Positions 55,841-64,000 of a DNA stretch of 64,000 nucleotides are shown piece after piece (position 1 is the first letter of the stretch; every line of letters starts with the position of its first letter). The stretch is from Streptomyces hawaiiensis. GTDB lineage: Bacteria > Actinomycetota > Actinomycetes > Streptomycetales > Streptomycetaceae. Made by a program: the position numbers and the translations under genes. The stretch is from assembly GCF_004803895.1 (NCBI RefSeq), contig NZ_CP021978.1, positions 7,564,001-7,628,000 on the forward strand, given 5' to 3'. Under the pieces are notes generated by a model. That model was not told the DNA's origin. It ran no database searches and saw only the letters and a list, made by a program, of their open reading frames with translations.

Positions 55841-56776
55841 TCACAGGTCCAGCACGAGCCGCTTGCCGCGGCAGCGGGACACGCAGATGAGCATGGTCTC
55901 GCCCGCCGCCCGTTCGTCCTCCGTCAGCACCGAGTCCCGGTGCTCCGGCTCACCGTCGAGGACGTCGGTCTCACACGTGCCGCAGGTGCCCTCGGTGCAG
56001 GAGTACAGCACCTCGACCCCGGCGGCGCGCACGGCGTCGAGCACGGACACGTCCGGCGCGACGGTGAGCGTCCTGCCGCTGCGCGCCAGCTTCACCTCGA
56101 ACTCCGTGTCGCCGCCGGTCTCCTGCTCCTTCGGCTGGAACCGCTCGACGCGCAGGACCCCGGACGGACACCGGGCCTCGACCGCGTCCAGCAGCGGCCC
56201 CGGACCACAGCAGTAGACGAGCGTGCCCTCGGGCACGTCGTCCAGCACGGAGGGCAGGTCCAGCAGGCCCGTCTCGTCCTCGGGCGCGATCGTCACCCGG
56301 TCCCCGTAGCGGCCGAGTTCCCCGCCGAACGCCATGGACGCGCGGGTGCGCCCGCCGTACAGCAGCGTCCACTCGGCGCCCGCCGCCTCGGCCGCCGCCA
56401 GCATCGGCAGGATCGGGGTGATGCCGATGCCGCCCGCGACAAAGCGGTACCGGGGAGCCGGCTCCAGGCGGAAGTTGTTCCGGGGGCCGCGCACCCGCAC
56501 CTTGGCACCCTCGCCCAGCTGCTCGTGCACATGGGCCGAGCCGCCCCGCCCGGCGCTCTCCCGCAGCACCGCGATGCGCCAGGCCGACCGGTCCGCCGGG
56601 TCGCCGCACAGCGAGTACTGCCGCTCCAGACCGGGCTCCAGCAGGACGTCGACATGGGCGCCCGGCTCCCAGGCGGGCAGCGGCTCACCCAGCGGATGGC
56701 GCAGGGTGAGGGCGAGCACGCCGTCGGCCGCGGACTCCCGCCGGCCGACGACGAGTTCGGCTTCGTACACACTCAT
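55841..56776 (-). CDS. VanB-type oxygenase reductase (FMN, NADH, [2Fe-2S])
   Basis: A 311-residue phthalate-dioxygenase-reductase family protein: flavin domain with RQYSLCGDP near residue 70, nucleotide domain with AGGIGITPILPML and YCCGPGPLLDAV, and a C-terminal plant-type ferredoxin with CTEGTCGTCETDVL and the final Cys in ICVSRC. It passes electrons from NAD(P)H to the Rieske oxygenase of the same operon. Its ATG overlaps the stop of the 59-residue gene (ATGA). The name refers to vanillate demethylase, not vancomycin resistance. Confidence 0.93.
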   Translation of the reverse strand: MSVYEAELVVGRRESAADGVLALTLRHPLGEPLPAWEPGAHVDVLLEPGLERQYSLCGDPADRSAWRIAVLRESAGRGGSAHVHEQLGEGAKVRVRGPRNNFRLEPAPRYRFVAGGIGITPILPMLAAAEAAGAEWTLLYGGRTRASMAFGGELGRYGDRVTIAPEDETGLLDLPSVLDDVPEGTLVYCCGPGPLLDAVEARCPSGVLRVERFQPKEQETGGDTEFEVKLARSGRTLTVAPDVSVLDAVRAAGVEVLYSCTEGTCGTCETDVLDGEPEHRDSVLTEDERAAGETMLICVSRCRGKRLVLDL

Positions 56777-56952
56777 GAGCTGTTTCCTCGTGGCTCGTCG
56801 ACGGAGTGCCCCTGCGGATGGGCGAGCATCCACTCCCACATCTCGACCGGGTCCTGCGCGGTGTGCTCACGGCCGCAGTGGCACGTGCCGTGCAGGGTGT
56901 CGGTGCCGGGCAGCCAGGCGATGCGGTAGATCTCGCCGGTCGGAGCCGTCAC
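56773..56952 (-). CDS. 59-residue Cys/His-rich protein between oxygenase and reductase
   Basis: GTG at 56952 overlaps the oxygenase stop (GTGA) and TGA at 56773 overlaps the reductase ATG (ATGA), so this short frame is translationally linked on both sides. It reads LHGTCHCGREHTAQDPVEMW then MLAHPQGH, with two Cys and four His residues that could bind zinc or iron. I do not recognise a named family. Possible roles are assembly of the Rieske centre, electron transfer contact or substrate handling. Confidence 0.75.
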   Translation of the reverse strand: MTAPTGEIYRIAWLPGTDTLHGTCHCGREHTAQDPVEMWEWMLAHPQGHSVDEPRGNSS

Positions 56953-58019
56953 CGGACCTTCTCCACGGGCTTCTCGCCCTGCTCCACCAGCCGGCCGAGG
57001 ATGCGGCGGGCGGCCAGGCCGCCGGTGTCGATGTTGATGCTCAGCTCCTGGTAACCGGTGCGTTCGGTGCCGAGGGTCTTCTGCAGCAGGTTGAGCGCGG
57101 TGACGTCCTGCATCACGACCGTGTGGTTGTTGCCCCGCAGGAACTCGGTGACCTCGGTGTCGTCCGTCGCCCAGTCCCGGGAAACCGCCCAGAAGTCGTA
57201 CACCGTGCCGTCGCCGGACGGCGTGATCGCGTAGGTGATCTCGGTGTGGAAGCCGTTCGGGTCGCTGCCGTCCTCCTCGGGCAGCACCCCGACCGGGGCG
57301 ATACGGCTGTGCAGCAGATAGAGACAGGGGGCGTGGTACTCGATGTCCTGCCAGCGGGTGATCCGGCCCTCGATGCCGGTCGACCTGGCGTAGAAGGGCG
57401 GGCACTCGGCGTCGTCCATGTGCCGGCTCACCCGGACGATCCCGGCGCCCTCGTCGACCTCGGTGGTGATCGGCGTCTCGGCGACCTCGGGGGTGCCGAT
57501 GTAACCGCCGTGCAGATACGTCTCGTGGGACAGGTCCAGGAGGTTGTCGACGAGCAGGCCGTAGTCGCAGTCGATGGGCTCCATGCCGCGCACGGTGACC
57601 CAGCCGGGGGAGTCGAGGTGCCGGGCCCGGGGAATGGACTGCGGGTCGGCGAGCGCCGGGTCGCCGATCCAGACCCAGATCAGCGAGTCCTGCTCGACGA
57701 CCGGGTAGGAGGCGACCCGGGCCGTGCGCGGCACCCGTTTCTGCCCCGGCACGTACACGCACGTACCGGAGGTGTCGTACGTGAACCCGTGGTAGCCGCA
57801 CACGATCCGGTCCCCGTCCAGGCGCGTCGGCGCTTGTGACAGCGGATAACGGCGGTGCACACACCGGTCGTGCAGGACGACCGGCGTGCCGTCCTCCTCC
57901 GTCCGGTACAGCACGAGCGTCTCACCGAGGATCGTCCGGCCGAGCAACTCCCGCCCGACCTCCTGACTGTAGGCGGCGACGTACCACTGGTTCCTGGCGA
58001 AGGCGGTCGTGTGAGGCAT
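56949..58019 (-). CDS. Rieske non-haem iron oxygenase (VanA-like)
   Basis: A 356-residue aromatic-ring-hydroxylating type oxygenase. The Rieske centre ligands are Cys53, His55, Cys74 and His77 (CVHRRYPL and CGYHGFTYD); DNLLDLSHETYLHGG near residue 165 gives the two mononuclear iron His residues. VanA relatives O-demethylate vanillate, but related Rieske enzymes N-demethylate betaines, and the hydroxyproline operon opposite makes hydroxyproline betaine an alternative. ATG has GGGAG 9 bases upstream. Confidence 0.92.
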   Translation of the reverse strand: MPHTTAFARNQWYVAAYSQEVGRELLGRTILGETLVLYRTEEDGTPVVLHDRCVHRRYPLSQAPTRLDGDRIVCGYHGFTYDTSGTCVYVPGQKRVPRTARVASYPVVEQDSLIWVWIGDPALADPQSIPRARHLDSPGWVTVRGMEPIDCDYGLLVDNLLDLSHETYLHGGYIGTPEVAETPITTEVDEGAGIVRVSRHMDDAECPPFYARSTGIEGRITRWQDIEYHAPCLYLLHSRIAPVGVLPEEDGSDPNGFHTEITYAITPSGDGTVYDFWAVSRDWATDDTEVTEFLRGNNHTVVMQDVTALNLLQKTLGTERTGYQELSINIDTGGLAARRILGRLVEQGEKPVEKVR

Positions 58020-58086
58020 GGGCGCTTGCTCCCGTCTGTGGTCGTGCCGTCATCGTCGGGGCGGCCCTCCGGGCGCCGCAACGGGC

Positions 58087-58103
58087 CTTCCGCCAGGCGG
58101 AAG
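58087..58103. promoter_or_regulatory. Palindrome upstream of the Rieske operon
   Basis: CTTCCGC-CAG-GCGGAAG has perfect 7-bp arms and lies 68 bp before the oxygenase ATG in the divergent region. It could be an operator or a small hairpin in the leader. Confidence 0.35.
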
Positions 58104-58169
58104 CCGTTGACGCATCAAAAAGTGAAAGCGCAACGGAATTCCCGATTTTTTCATCACGGGGAATCCGCT

Positions 58170-58175
58170 TAATCT
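58170..58175 (+). promoter_or_regulatory. -10 box of a probable leaderless LysM transcript
   Basis: TAATCT ends 6 bases before the LysM ATG with no ribosome site, the layout of a leaderless mRNA. The region 17-18 bp upstream is T-rich rather than a good -35 box. Confidence 0.4.
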
Positions 58176-58181
58176 GGGCAT

Positions 58182-58607
58182 ATGGAAAATACACAGTTCT
58201 ATGTGGTCAAGCGCGGTGACAACCTCACCAAGATCGCGTCCATGTTCCATGTGACACTGGACCAGATTCTCGAGTGGAATCCCGAGATCGAGAATCCTGA
58301 CATCATCCACCCCGGTCAGCGGATCCGTGTGGCCGCACCGGAAATGCACGGGGAGTTCGAGCCGTTCCCGGGCCCCGATTTCTTCCAGTCGTCCGTGACG
58401 AGCCCGGTCATCGAGGCCATGGGCTTCCGCCTGATCGAGGAGGAGTGCTCGGCGTACGCCGGCGGCCCCGACTCCCAGTGGAGCGAGGCGGACCGGAAGT
58501 CGTACGCGATGTGGCAGCGCAAACTCGGATTCACAGGCCACGAAGCTGACGGCACGCCGGGCCGGAAGTCCTGGGAGAGGCTTCACGTACCCGCCGTCTT
58601 CGAATGA
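58182..58607 (+). CDS. LysM protein with C-terminal peptidoglycan-binding-like segment
   Basis: A 141-residue protein. Residues 5-51 form a LysM domain (FYVVKRGDNLTKIASMFHVT to IIHPGQRIRV). The C-terminal half has WSEADRKSYAMWQRKLGFTG and DGTPGRKSWERL, the pattern found at the end of Streptomyces cell-wall-binding lysins. There is no signal peptide or catalytic domain. The base composition around the start is AT-richer than its neighbours. It overlaps the next gene by ATGA, so the two products probably act together at the envelope. Confidence 0.85.
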   Translation: MENTQFYVVKRGDNLTKIASMFHVTLDQILEWNPEIENPDIIHPGQRIRVAAPEMHGEFEPFPGPDFFQSSVTSPVIEAMGFRLIEEECSAYAGGPDSQWSEADRKSYAMWQRKLGFTGHEADGTPGRKSWERLHVPAVFE

Positions 58608-59809
58608 GCGGCATCGCGTCGGGCCGGCCGCCGAGGACGGCCTGGCGCGCACGGGCCCGGGCTCGTATCACCTACCTCGAGGCGGAGCTGGAGCACGAGA
58701 GCGTCAGGCGGGAAGCGGACGACCGAATGGCGCTCATCGAGGGAATGCGGGGGCATCTGGAAAAGGCGCGTTCGGCCGCGGATGAGGATTTCGGATGGCG
58801 GTGGCTGTGGTCGGGATCGGCTGCCCGTGAGGGCGTGTGCTCGAATATCCGAAGTGCCGAGGTGTTGCTGATTCAACTGGTTTCCGACGAGGAAGCCGCG
58901 GGCCGCGCCAGCGAGGTCATGGCGCTGGTCAAGGATCACCTGGACGCCGACGACCCACGGCGGGTCCGGCTCGCCCTGCGGCTCCGTCCCATCATCTCCG
59001 GCGACATCACCGGGAGCGACCGGGATCTGATGGCCCGGGCGCTCGACGCCGCGTACTGCAGCCTGGACGACGAACTGGCCCGGGTGCGCAGCCTGCGCAA
59101 CATCCTCTGGGCCGCGACGGTCCTCGTGCTGGCCGGGGTGGTGAGTCTGGCTCTGTACGGGTGGTTCTCGCCCAGTTCGCTGAGCTTGTGCTTCTCACCC
59201 GGGAACAGCTCCCGGGGCGAGGTCGACGTCGTGTGCCCGACCGCCGAGCATCACATCAGGCAGGCGGAGGGTGCCCCGAGGATCGACCCCAGCAGCAGAG
59301 CCGACCCGACGGACATCCTCACCGTCGAGATCGCCGGACTCGCCGGCGCGGCCCTCACCGTCATCGCCTCCCTGCGCCGCATCCGTGGCACCGACTCCCC
59401 GTACATGCTGCCCTTGGCGTCGGCCGTGCTGAAGTTCCCCACCGGCGCCCTGTCGGCCTTCCTCGGGCTGCTGCTGATCCGGGGCGCCTTCGTCCCCGGG
59501 CTCAGTGACCTCGACAGCAGGGCGCAGGTCCTCGCCTGGGCCGCGGCGTTCGGCGCCGCGCAGCACCTGGTGACCCGACTCGTCGACGACCGCGCCCAGA
59601 TGACGCTGTCGGAGGTGGGCAGGACCACCGACGCCGTGGTCGACCCCGAGAGAGTGGCCGTCAGGGAGGGGGCGGCGGTGCCTGCCGCTGCCGGCTCACC
59701 CGACGGTGCGGGACCGCGTGACGAGCGGCATGAGGGACCGCACGGGACCGGCGGAGACGGCGAGCCGGCTCCCGACGGCGCGCCCGCTCACCGCCGCAGC
59801 GGCGCGTGA
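58604..59809 (+). CDS. Membrane protein of unknown function with N-terminal coiled coil
   Basis: A 401-residue protein I do not recognise. Residues about 15-60 are charged and helical, likely a coiled coil (ARITYLEAELEHESVRREAD). Hydrophobic segments follow near ILWAATVLVLAGVVSLALYG, IAGLAGAALTVIASL, FPTGALSAFLGLLLIRGAF and VLAWAAAFGAAQHLVTRLV. The last 60 residues are Gly/Pro-rich and disordered. Between the first two helices is an external loop with two Cys. It is coupled to the LysM gene, and its last 22 bases overlap the convergent transporter gene. Confidence 0.7.
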   Translation: MSGIASGRPPRTAWRARARARITYLEAELEHESVRREADDRMALIEGMRGHLEKARSAADEDFGWRWLWSGSAAREGVCSNIRSAEVLLIQLVSDEEAAGRASEVMALVKDHLDADDPRRVRLALRLRPIISGDITGSDRDLMARALDAAYCSLDDELARVRSLRNILWAATVLVLAGVVSLALYGWFSPSSLSLCFSPGNSSRGEVDVVCPTAEHHIRQAEGAPRIDPSSRADPTDILTVEIAGLAGAALTVIASLRRIRGTDSPYMLPLASAVLKFPTGALSAFLGLLLIRGAFVPGLSDLDSRAQVLAWAAAFGAAQHLVTRLVDDRAQMTLSEVGRTTDAVVDPERVAVREGAAVPAAAGSPDGAGPRDERHEGPHGTGGDGEPAPDGAPAHRRSGA

Positions 59810-61071
59810 GCCGTCTCCGGCAGCCGCAGATAGACCAGCGACGACACCAGGCAGAGCACCGCGACGTACCAGGGGAACAACCCGGAGTGCCCCAGCTCCT
59901 TGAACAGGGTGCCGACGTACGGGGCCGTGCCGCCGAAGAGGGCCACCGTCAGGGAGTAGGGGAAACCGATGCCCGCCGCGCGGACCCGGGGCGGGAAGAT
60001 CTCCGCGTTCACGGCCGCGCTGATCGAGGTGAACCCGGTCAGCAGCACCATGCCCGCGCACTGCACGAGCAGCAGCACGGCGAAGGAGTCGCGCAGGGCG
60101 TGCAGCAGAGGCACGGTCAGCAGGGCGAAGCCCAGGCCGAAGAAGAGCAGCAGGGGGCGGCGGCCGAAGCGGTCCGAGAGCAGGCCGCCGAGCGGTTGCA
60201 GCAGCGCGAAGAACGCCAGTGAGATCGTGCCCGCGAGCAGCGCGTCCGACTTCTCGATGCCGGCGTTGAGTTCGGCGTACGTCGGCAGGTACGACGTCCA
60301 CGTGTAGTAGGCGATGGTGCCGCCCGCCGTGATACCGCCGATGAGCAGCGACTCGCGCGGGTGCCGGCGCAGCGCCTCGAACAGGCCCGGGCGCGGGGCC
60401 CGCTGCTGCTCGGCGCTGCGGGTCTCCTGCGCGCCCTGCCGGATCCAGAAGCCGACCAGGCTCAGCACGGCCCCGAGCACGAACGGCACCCGCCAGCCCC
60501 AGCCGTTCATCTGGCCGTCGTTCAGCGTGTTCACCAGCAGTGTCGCGATGCCGGAGGCCACCAGCTGCCCCACCGTCGTCGACACGTACTGGAAGCTGGA
60601 GAACAGCCCGCGCCGGCCGGGGCCCGCCGACTCGACCAGGAAGGTCGTCGATGCCGCGAACTCGCCGCCCACGGACAACCCCTGGAGCAGTCGCGCGAGC
60701 ACCAGGATCACCGGCGCGAGCACGCCCACCGTGGCGTACGTCGGGGTCAGTCCGACCAGCAGGCTGCTGCCGCCCATGAGCAGGATGGTGACCGTCAGCG
60801 CGGCCCGCCGTCCGTGCCGGTCGGCGACCGCGCCCATCAGCAGCCCGCCGACCGGCCGCATGAAGAAGCCCACCGCGAACACCGCGAACGTGGACAGCAG
60901 GGGCACCAGCGAGTTGTCGGCGCTCTTGGGGAAGACCTGGTCGGCGATGTAGGTGGCCAGAAACGTGTAGGCGTACCAGTCGTACCATTCCACCGCGTTG
61001 CCCACGGAGGCGGCGAGGAGCTGGCGAACGGGCCGTTTCGTCGGCGGGGAAACCGTCTGCGTCTCTGTCAC
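59788..61071 (-). CDS. MFS metabolite:proton symporter (MHS family)
   Basis: A 427-residue, 12-helix transporter. GNAVEWYDWYAYTFLATYIA in helix 1, ADRHGRRAALT and SDRFGRRPLLL loops, and GGEFAASTTFLVE are typical of the group containing ProP, ShiA and KgtP, which take up betaines or carboxylates. GTG at 61071 has GGAGG 9 bases upstream and opens VTETQTVSPP. Uptake of a betaine or hydroxyproline-related compound would fit the locus 3 kb away, but there is no direct link. It is divergent from the phospholipase gene. Confidence 0.88.
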   Translation of the reverse strand: MTETQTVSPPTKRPVRQLLAASVGNAVEWYDWYAYTFLATYIADQVFPKSADNSLVPLLSTFAVFAVGFFMRPVGGLLMGAVADRHGRRAALTVTILLMGGSSLLVGLTPTYATVGVLAPVILVLARLLQGLSVGGEFAASTTFLVESAGPGRRGLFSSFQYVSTTVGQLVASGIATLLVNTLNDGQMNGWGWRVPFVLGAVLSLVGFWIRQGAQETRSAEQQRAPRPGLFEALRRHPRESLLIGGITAGGTIAYYTWTSYLPTYAELNAGIEKSDALLAGTISLAFFALLQPLGGLLSDRFGRRPLLLFFGLGFALLTVPLLHALRDSFAVLLLVQCAGMVLLTGFTSISAAVNAEIFPPRVRAAGIGFPYSLTVALFGGTAPYVGTLFKELGHSGLFPWYVAVLCLVSSLVYLRLPETAHAPLRR

Positions 61072-61240
61072 GCCCCTCACCCTCCCCCCGCGGCGCCCCG
61101 GCACACCTGGCGTACCGGCGACTTTCACACGAGCGTCACCGGCCCCTTCCTTGTCGTTTGGTGTCCCTGAAACACTCCTTCCGCGCAGATTCCGTCACGT
61201 TCCGGCCATCCCGTACCTCAGGATGAGAGGTCTGTCCTTC

Positions 61241-63292
61241 ATGTCCGAAGTCAACCGGCGCCGCTTTCTCCAACTCGCGGGTGCCACCACAGCTTTCAGC
61301 GCGCTGTCGGCCAGCATCCAGCGCGCCGCCGCCCTTCCGGCGAACCATCGCACCGGGTCGATCGAAGACGTCGAGCACATCGTCGTCCTCATGCAGGAGA
61401 ACCGTTCTTTCGACCATTACTTCGGCACCCTGAGAGGCGTCCGCGGCTTTGGTGACCCCCGCCCGGTCGCCCTCGACAACGGCAAGCCGGTCTGGCACCA
61501 GGAGAAGGACGGCAAGGAGATCCTGCCGTTCCACCCGGACGCCGACGACCTCGGCATGCAGTTCCTGGAGGGCCTGCCGCACTCCTGGCCCGACGGCCAT
61601 CAGGCCTACAACGGCGGCAAGTACGACCGGTGGGTGCCCGCCAAGGGCACGACGACCATGGCGTACCTGACCCGCGAGGACATCCCGTTCCACTACGCCC
61701 TCGCCGACTCCTTCACGGTCTGCGACGCCTACCACTGCTCGTTCATCGGCTCCACCGACCCGAACCGCTACTACATGTGGTCCGGCTGCACGGGCAACGA
61801 CGGCACCGGCGGCGGCCCGGTCCTCGGCAACGACGAACTCGGCTACGGCTGGACGACCTACCCCGAGCGCCTGGAGCAGTCCGGCATCTCCTGGAAGATC
61901 TACCAGGACATCGGCGACGGCCTCGACGCCAAGGGCTCCTGGGGCTGGATCCAGGACGCCTACCGCGGCAACTACGGCGACAACTCCCTGCTGTACTTCA
62001 ACAGGTATCGCAACGCCCAGCCCGGCGACCCCTGGTACGACAAGGCCCGCACCGGCACGAACGCCAAGGCCGGCGACGGCTACTTCGACCTGCTGAAGGC
62101 CGACGTCAAGGCCGGCAAGCTCCCGCAGATCTCCTGGATCGCCGCCCCCGAGGCCTTCTCCGAGCACTCCAACTGGCCGTCGAACTACGGCGCCTGGTAC
62201 ATCGCCCAGGTCCTGGACGCCCTGACCTCCAACCCGGAGGTCTGGTCCAAGACGGCCCTGTTCATCACGTACGACGAGAACGACGGCTTCTTCGACCACG
62301 TGGTGCCGCCGCTGCCCCCGAAGGACGCCTCCCGCGGCCTGTCCACCGTCGACGTCTCCCTCGACCTCTTCCCCGGCGACGGCAAGAACATCGCCGGCCC
62401 GTACGGCCTCGGCCCGCGGGTGCCGATGCTGGTCGTCTCGCCGTGGAGCAAGGGCGGCTACGTCTGCTCCGAGACCCTCGACCACACCTCGATCCTGCGG
62501 TTCATGGAACGCCGCTTCGGCGTGCGCGAGCCCAACATCTCGCCGTGGCGCCGGGCCATCTGCGGTGATCTGACCTCCGCGTTCGACTTCTCCCGCAAGG
62601 ACACGCGCCCGGCCCCGCTGCCCGGCACCGACGAGTACGAGCCGCAGGACCGCGAACGCCACCCCGACTACAAGCCGACCCCGCCCGCCGACCCCCGCAT
62701 GCCCCGGCAGGAACGCGGACTGCGCCGCTCCCGGCCGCTGAGGTACGCCCCGCGCGTGGACGCCTCGGTCGACGCGGCGGCAGGCAAGCTCACCCTCACC
62801 TTCGCCACCGGCGCGAAGGCGGGCGGCGCCTTCCACGTCACCTCCGGCAACCGCACCGACGGCCCCTGGATGTACACCACCGAGGCCGGCAAGACACTCT
62901 CCGACACCTGGAACTCGGCGTACTCGGCGGGCGCGTACGACCTGACCGTGCACGGACCGAACGGCTTCGTGCGGGTCTTCAAGGGCTCGAACAGGACGGC
63001 CGGCTGCGAGGTCACCGCCCGCCACACCGGCGACGACATCGAGCTGACCTTCACCAACAAGGGTTCCGGCACGGCACGGCTGAAGCTCTCCAGCGGCTAC
63101 GCCGGCCGTCCCTCGACCGTCACCGTCCGCCCGGGCGCGACGGTGTGCCGGACCGTGGAACTCGCCGCCAGCCGCCGCTGGTACGACCTGACCGTCACCG
63201 CCGAGGGCGACAAGGCGTTCCTGCGGCGGTTCGCGGGGCACGTCGAGAACGGGCGGCCGGGGGTGAGCGACCCGGCGATCATCACCGCGTAG
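61241..63292 (+). CDS. Tat-exported phosphocholine-type phospholipase C
   Basis: A 683-residue enzyme of the acid phosphatase-like PLC family that cleaves phosphatidylcholine or sphingomyelin outside the cell. NRRRFLQLAGATTAFSAL is a twin-arginine signal; VEHIVVLMQENRSFDHYFG holds the metal Glu and nearby Asn, HCSFIGSTDPNR the likely nucleophile region, and TYDENDGFFDHVVPP further metal ligands. Two C-terminal beta domains (from about 490) complete the typical size. ATG at 61241 is chosen; ATG at 61223 is possible. Phosphate control is usual for the family, but I found no convincing PHO box. Confidence 0.93.
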   Translation: MSEVNRRRFLQLAGATTAFSALSASIQRAAALPANHRTGSIEDVEHIVVLMQENRSFDHYFGTLRGVRGFGDPRPVALDNGKPVWHQEKDGKEILPFHPDADDLGMQFLEGLPHSWPDGHQAYNGGKYDRWVPAKGTTTMAYLTREDIPFHYALADSFTVCDAYHCSFIGSTDPNRYYMWSGCTGNDGTGGGPVLGNDELGYGWTTYPERLEQSGISWKIYQDIGDGLDAKGSWGWIQDAYRGNYGDNSLLYFNRYRNAQPGDPWYDKARTGTNAKAGDGYFDLLKADVKAGKLPQISWIAAPEAFSEHSNWPSNYGAWYIAQVLDALTSNPEVWSKTALFITYDENDGFFDHVVPPLPPKDASRGLSTVDVSLDLFPGDGKNIAGPYGLGPRVPMLVVSPWSKGGYVCSETLDHTSILRFMERRFGVREPNISPWRRAICGDLTSAFDFSRKDTRPAPLPGTDEYEPQDRERHPDYKPTPPADPRMPRQERGLRRSRPLRYAPRVDASVDAAAGKLTLTFATGAKAGGAFHVTSGNRTDGPWMYTTEAGKTLSDTWNSAYSAGAYDLTVHGPNGFVRVFKGSNRTAGCEVTARHTGDDIELTFTNKGSGTARLKLSSGYAGRPSTVTVRPGATVCRTVELAASRRWYDLTVTAEGDKAFLRRFAGHVENGRPGVSDPAIITA

Positions 63293-64000
63293 CGGGAGTG
63301 AGGTGCCCCGGATCGTGCGACCGGGGCACCAGCGCCGGTTCGGCCGTGGCCGAGCCGGGCTCCAGCGCCAGGACGGCGGCCACCGGATGGTCGTCGTCCA
63401 CCGGGGCGGCCAACGGTGCCGCCCGGCTGAGCAGCACCACACCCCAGGACGCCAGACCCGCCCCGGCGAGCGCGAGCGGCACGCCCGCCGGGCCGCCCTG
63501 GAGGCGTTCGCCCAGCAGCGCCAGACCGATCACCGCGGCGGCCAGCGGATTGGCCAGGGTCACCATCGCGAGCGGGCCGCCCAGACCACCCCGGTACGCC
63601 GTCTGCGACAGCAGCAGCCCACCGGCCGCGAAGGCCGCCACGAGCACTGCCACGCCGACCACCTGGACGCTCAGCACCGGTCCCGTCCGGTCCGTCGCGG
63701 CCACCGTCACGGTCTGGGTGAGGGCCGAGGCGACCCCGGAGGCGAGGCCGGAGGCGGTCGCGTGCCGCAGCCCGGGGCGGGCGCCCGGCCGGGACAGCAC
63801 CCCGACGAGCGCCGCGGTGGCGCCCGCCACCGCCAGTGCCTCGGGAACGCTCAGCACATCGTCCGGGGCCGGACCGGACGCCGTGACCAGGATCGCGCCC
63901 AGGCCCAGCAGCGTCAGCGCCGTGCCCTTCCACTCGACCGCGCTCACCCGCCGTCCCGCCATCCGCGCCCCCATGGGCACCGCCGCGACCAGAGTGAGCG
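63282..64000 (-). CDS. EamA/DMT family transporter (partial, start beyond window)
   Basis: The last 239 codons of a multi-helix drug/metabolite transporter. Helices include ALTLLGLGAILVTASG, ALAVAGATAALVGVLS, VVGVAVLVAAFAAGGLLL and the end helix LALAGAGLASWGVVLLS; NPLAAAVIGLALLGERLQGG is the characteristic EamA helix with GE. The frame is still open at 64000, so the N-terminus is missing. Its end overlaps the phospholipase stop region by 11 bases. The substrate is unknown. Confidence 0.85.
   Translation of the reverse strand, partial: LTLVAAVPMGARMAGRRVSAVEWKGTALTLLGLGAILVTASGPAPDDVLSVPEALAVAGATAALVGVLSRPGARPGLRHATASGLASGVASALTQTVTVAATDRTGPVLSVQVVGVAVLVAAFAAGGLLLSQTAYRGGLGGPLAMVTLANPLAAAVIGLALLGERLQGGPAGVPLALAGAGLASWGVVLLSRAAPLAAPVDDDHPVAAVLALEPGSATAEPALVPRSHDPGHLTPATR

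Noticed and set aside
55841..58019. Vancomycin resistance genes suggested by the names vanA/vanB
   Set aside because: The proteins are a Rieske oxygenase and its reductase (vanillate-demethylase type), not D-Ala-D-Lac ligases.
58182..58607. Prophage tail or lysin gene call for the LysM protein
   Set aside because: No other phage structural, lysis or integration genes are in the surrounding region.
61072..61240. PHO box upstream of the phospholipase gene
   Set aside because: A GTCACGTTCC segment is present, but no second 11-base GTTCACC-type repeat in register, so PhoP binding cannot be claimed.

Overview
The window is high-GC DNA with very dense gene packing, many GTG/TTG starts, 4-base start/stop overlaps, AGGAGG-type ribosome sites and leaderless promoters. 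Together with Tat-exported enzymes, sugar ABC transporters without their own ATPase and a PptT-type phosphopantetheinyl transferase, this points to a Streptomyces chromosome. From memory, the tkt-tal-zwf-opcA-pgi-gnd order is that of the second pentose-phosphate cluster of S. coelicolor (SCO6658-6663), and the transferase resembles SCO6673 nearby. No tRNA, rRNA, CRISPR array, integrase or transposase gene was seen.

Layout. 1-1588: end of an HPPD-like gene and a membrane protein with repeats. 1648-10624 (minus): central carbon operon tkt-tal-zwf-opcA-pgi-gnd-histidine phosphatase, closed by a strong hairpin and led by a promoter carrying a palindrome; a divergent AraC regulator follows. 11730-13130: secreted GH16-CBM6 glucanase with two LacI-type operators. 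13495-17468: a four-gene oxidative operon of unknown role (SRPBCC, CrtI-like FAD enzyme, SDR, MpaB/DUF2236). 17472-26376: a probable carboxylate catabolic locus: exported hydrolase, proton symporter, SDR, amidohydrolase, CoA ligase and MaoC hydratase, under IclR, MarR and PaaX regulators, with a cytochrome b remnant at its edge.

26420-43757: a glycan locus with two Tat-exported phosphoesterases, GH2 beta-galactosidase, a cytoplasmic alkaline-phosphatase-fold enzyme, an ABC importer, PfkB kinase, DeoR regulator, GH4 and GH38 enzymes, and a possible GH29 remnant. 43996-47426: cupin, ATP-grasp enzyme, and a PptH-PptT-like pair that would remove and add phosphopantetheine on carrier proteins. 47481-47743: tandem repeats. 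47768-50290: a small protein, ImmA/IrrE peptidase, XRE regulator and a stand-alone MmyB-type sensor domain.

50362-58019: a hydroxyproline catabolic operon (three-part dehydrogenase, deaminase, epimerase, GntR regulator) facing a Rieske oxygenase-59-aa protein-reductase operon that may demethylate or hydroxylate a related substrate. 58182-64000: a leaderless LysM gene coupled to a membrane protein, a proton symporter, a Tat-exported phosphocholine-type phospholipase C and the end of an EamA transporter.

All functions rest on motif and family recognition by eye. Starts were moved inward from the longest open frame where a ribosome site or promoter supported it.
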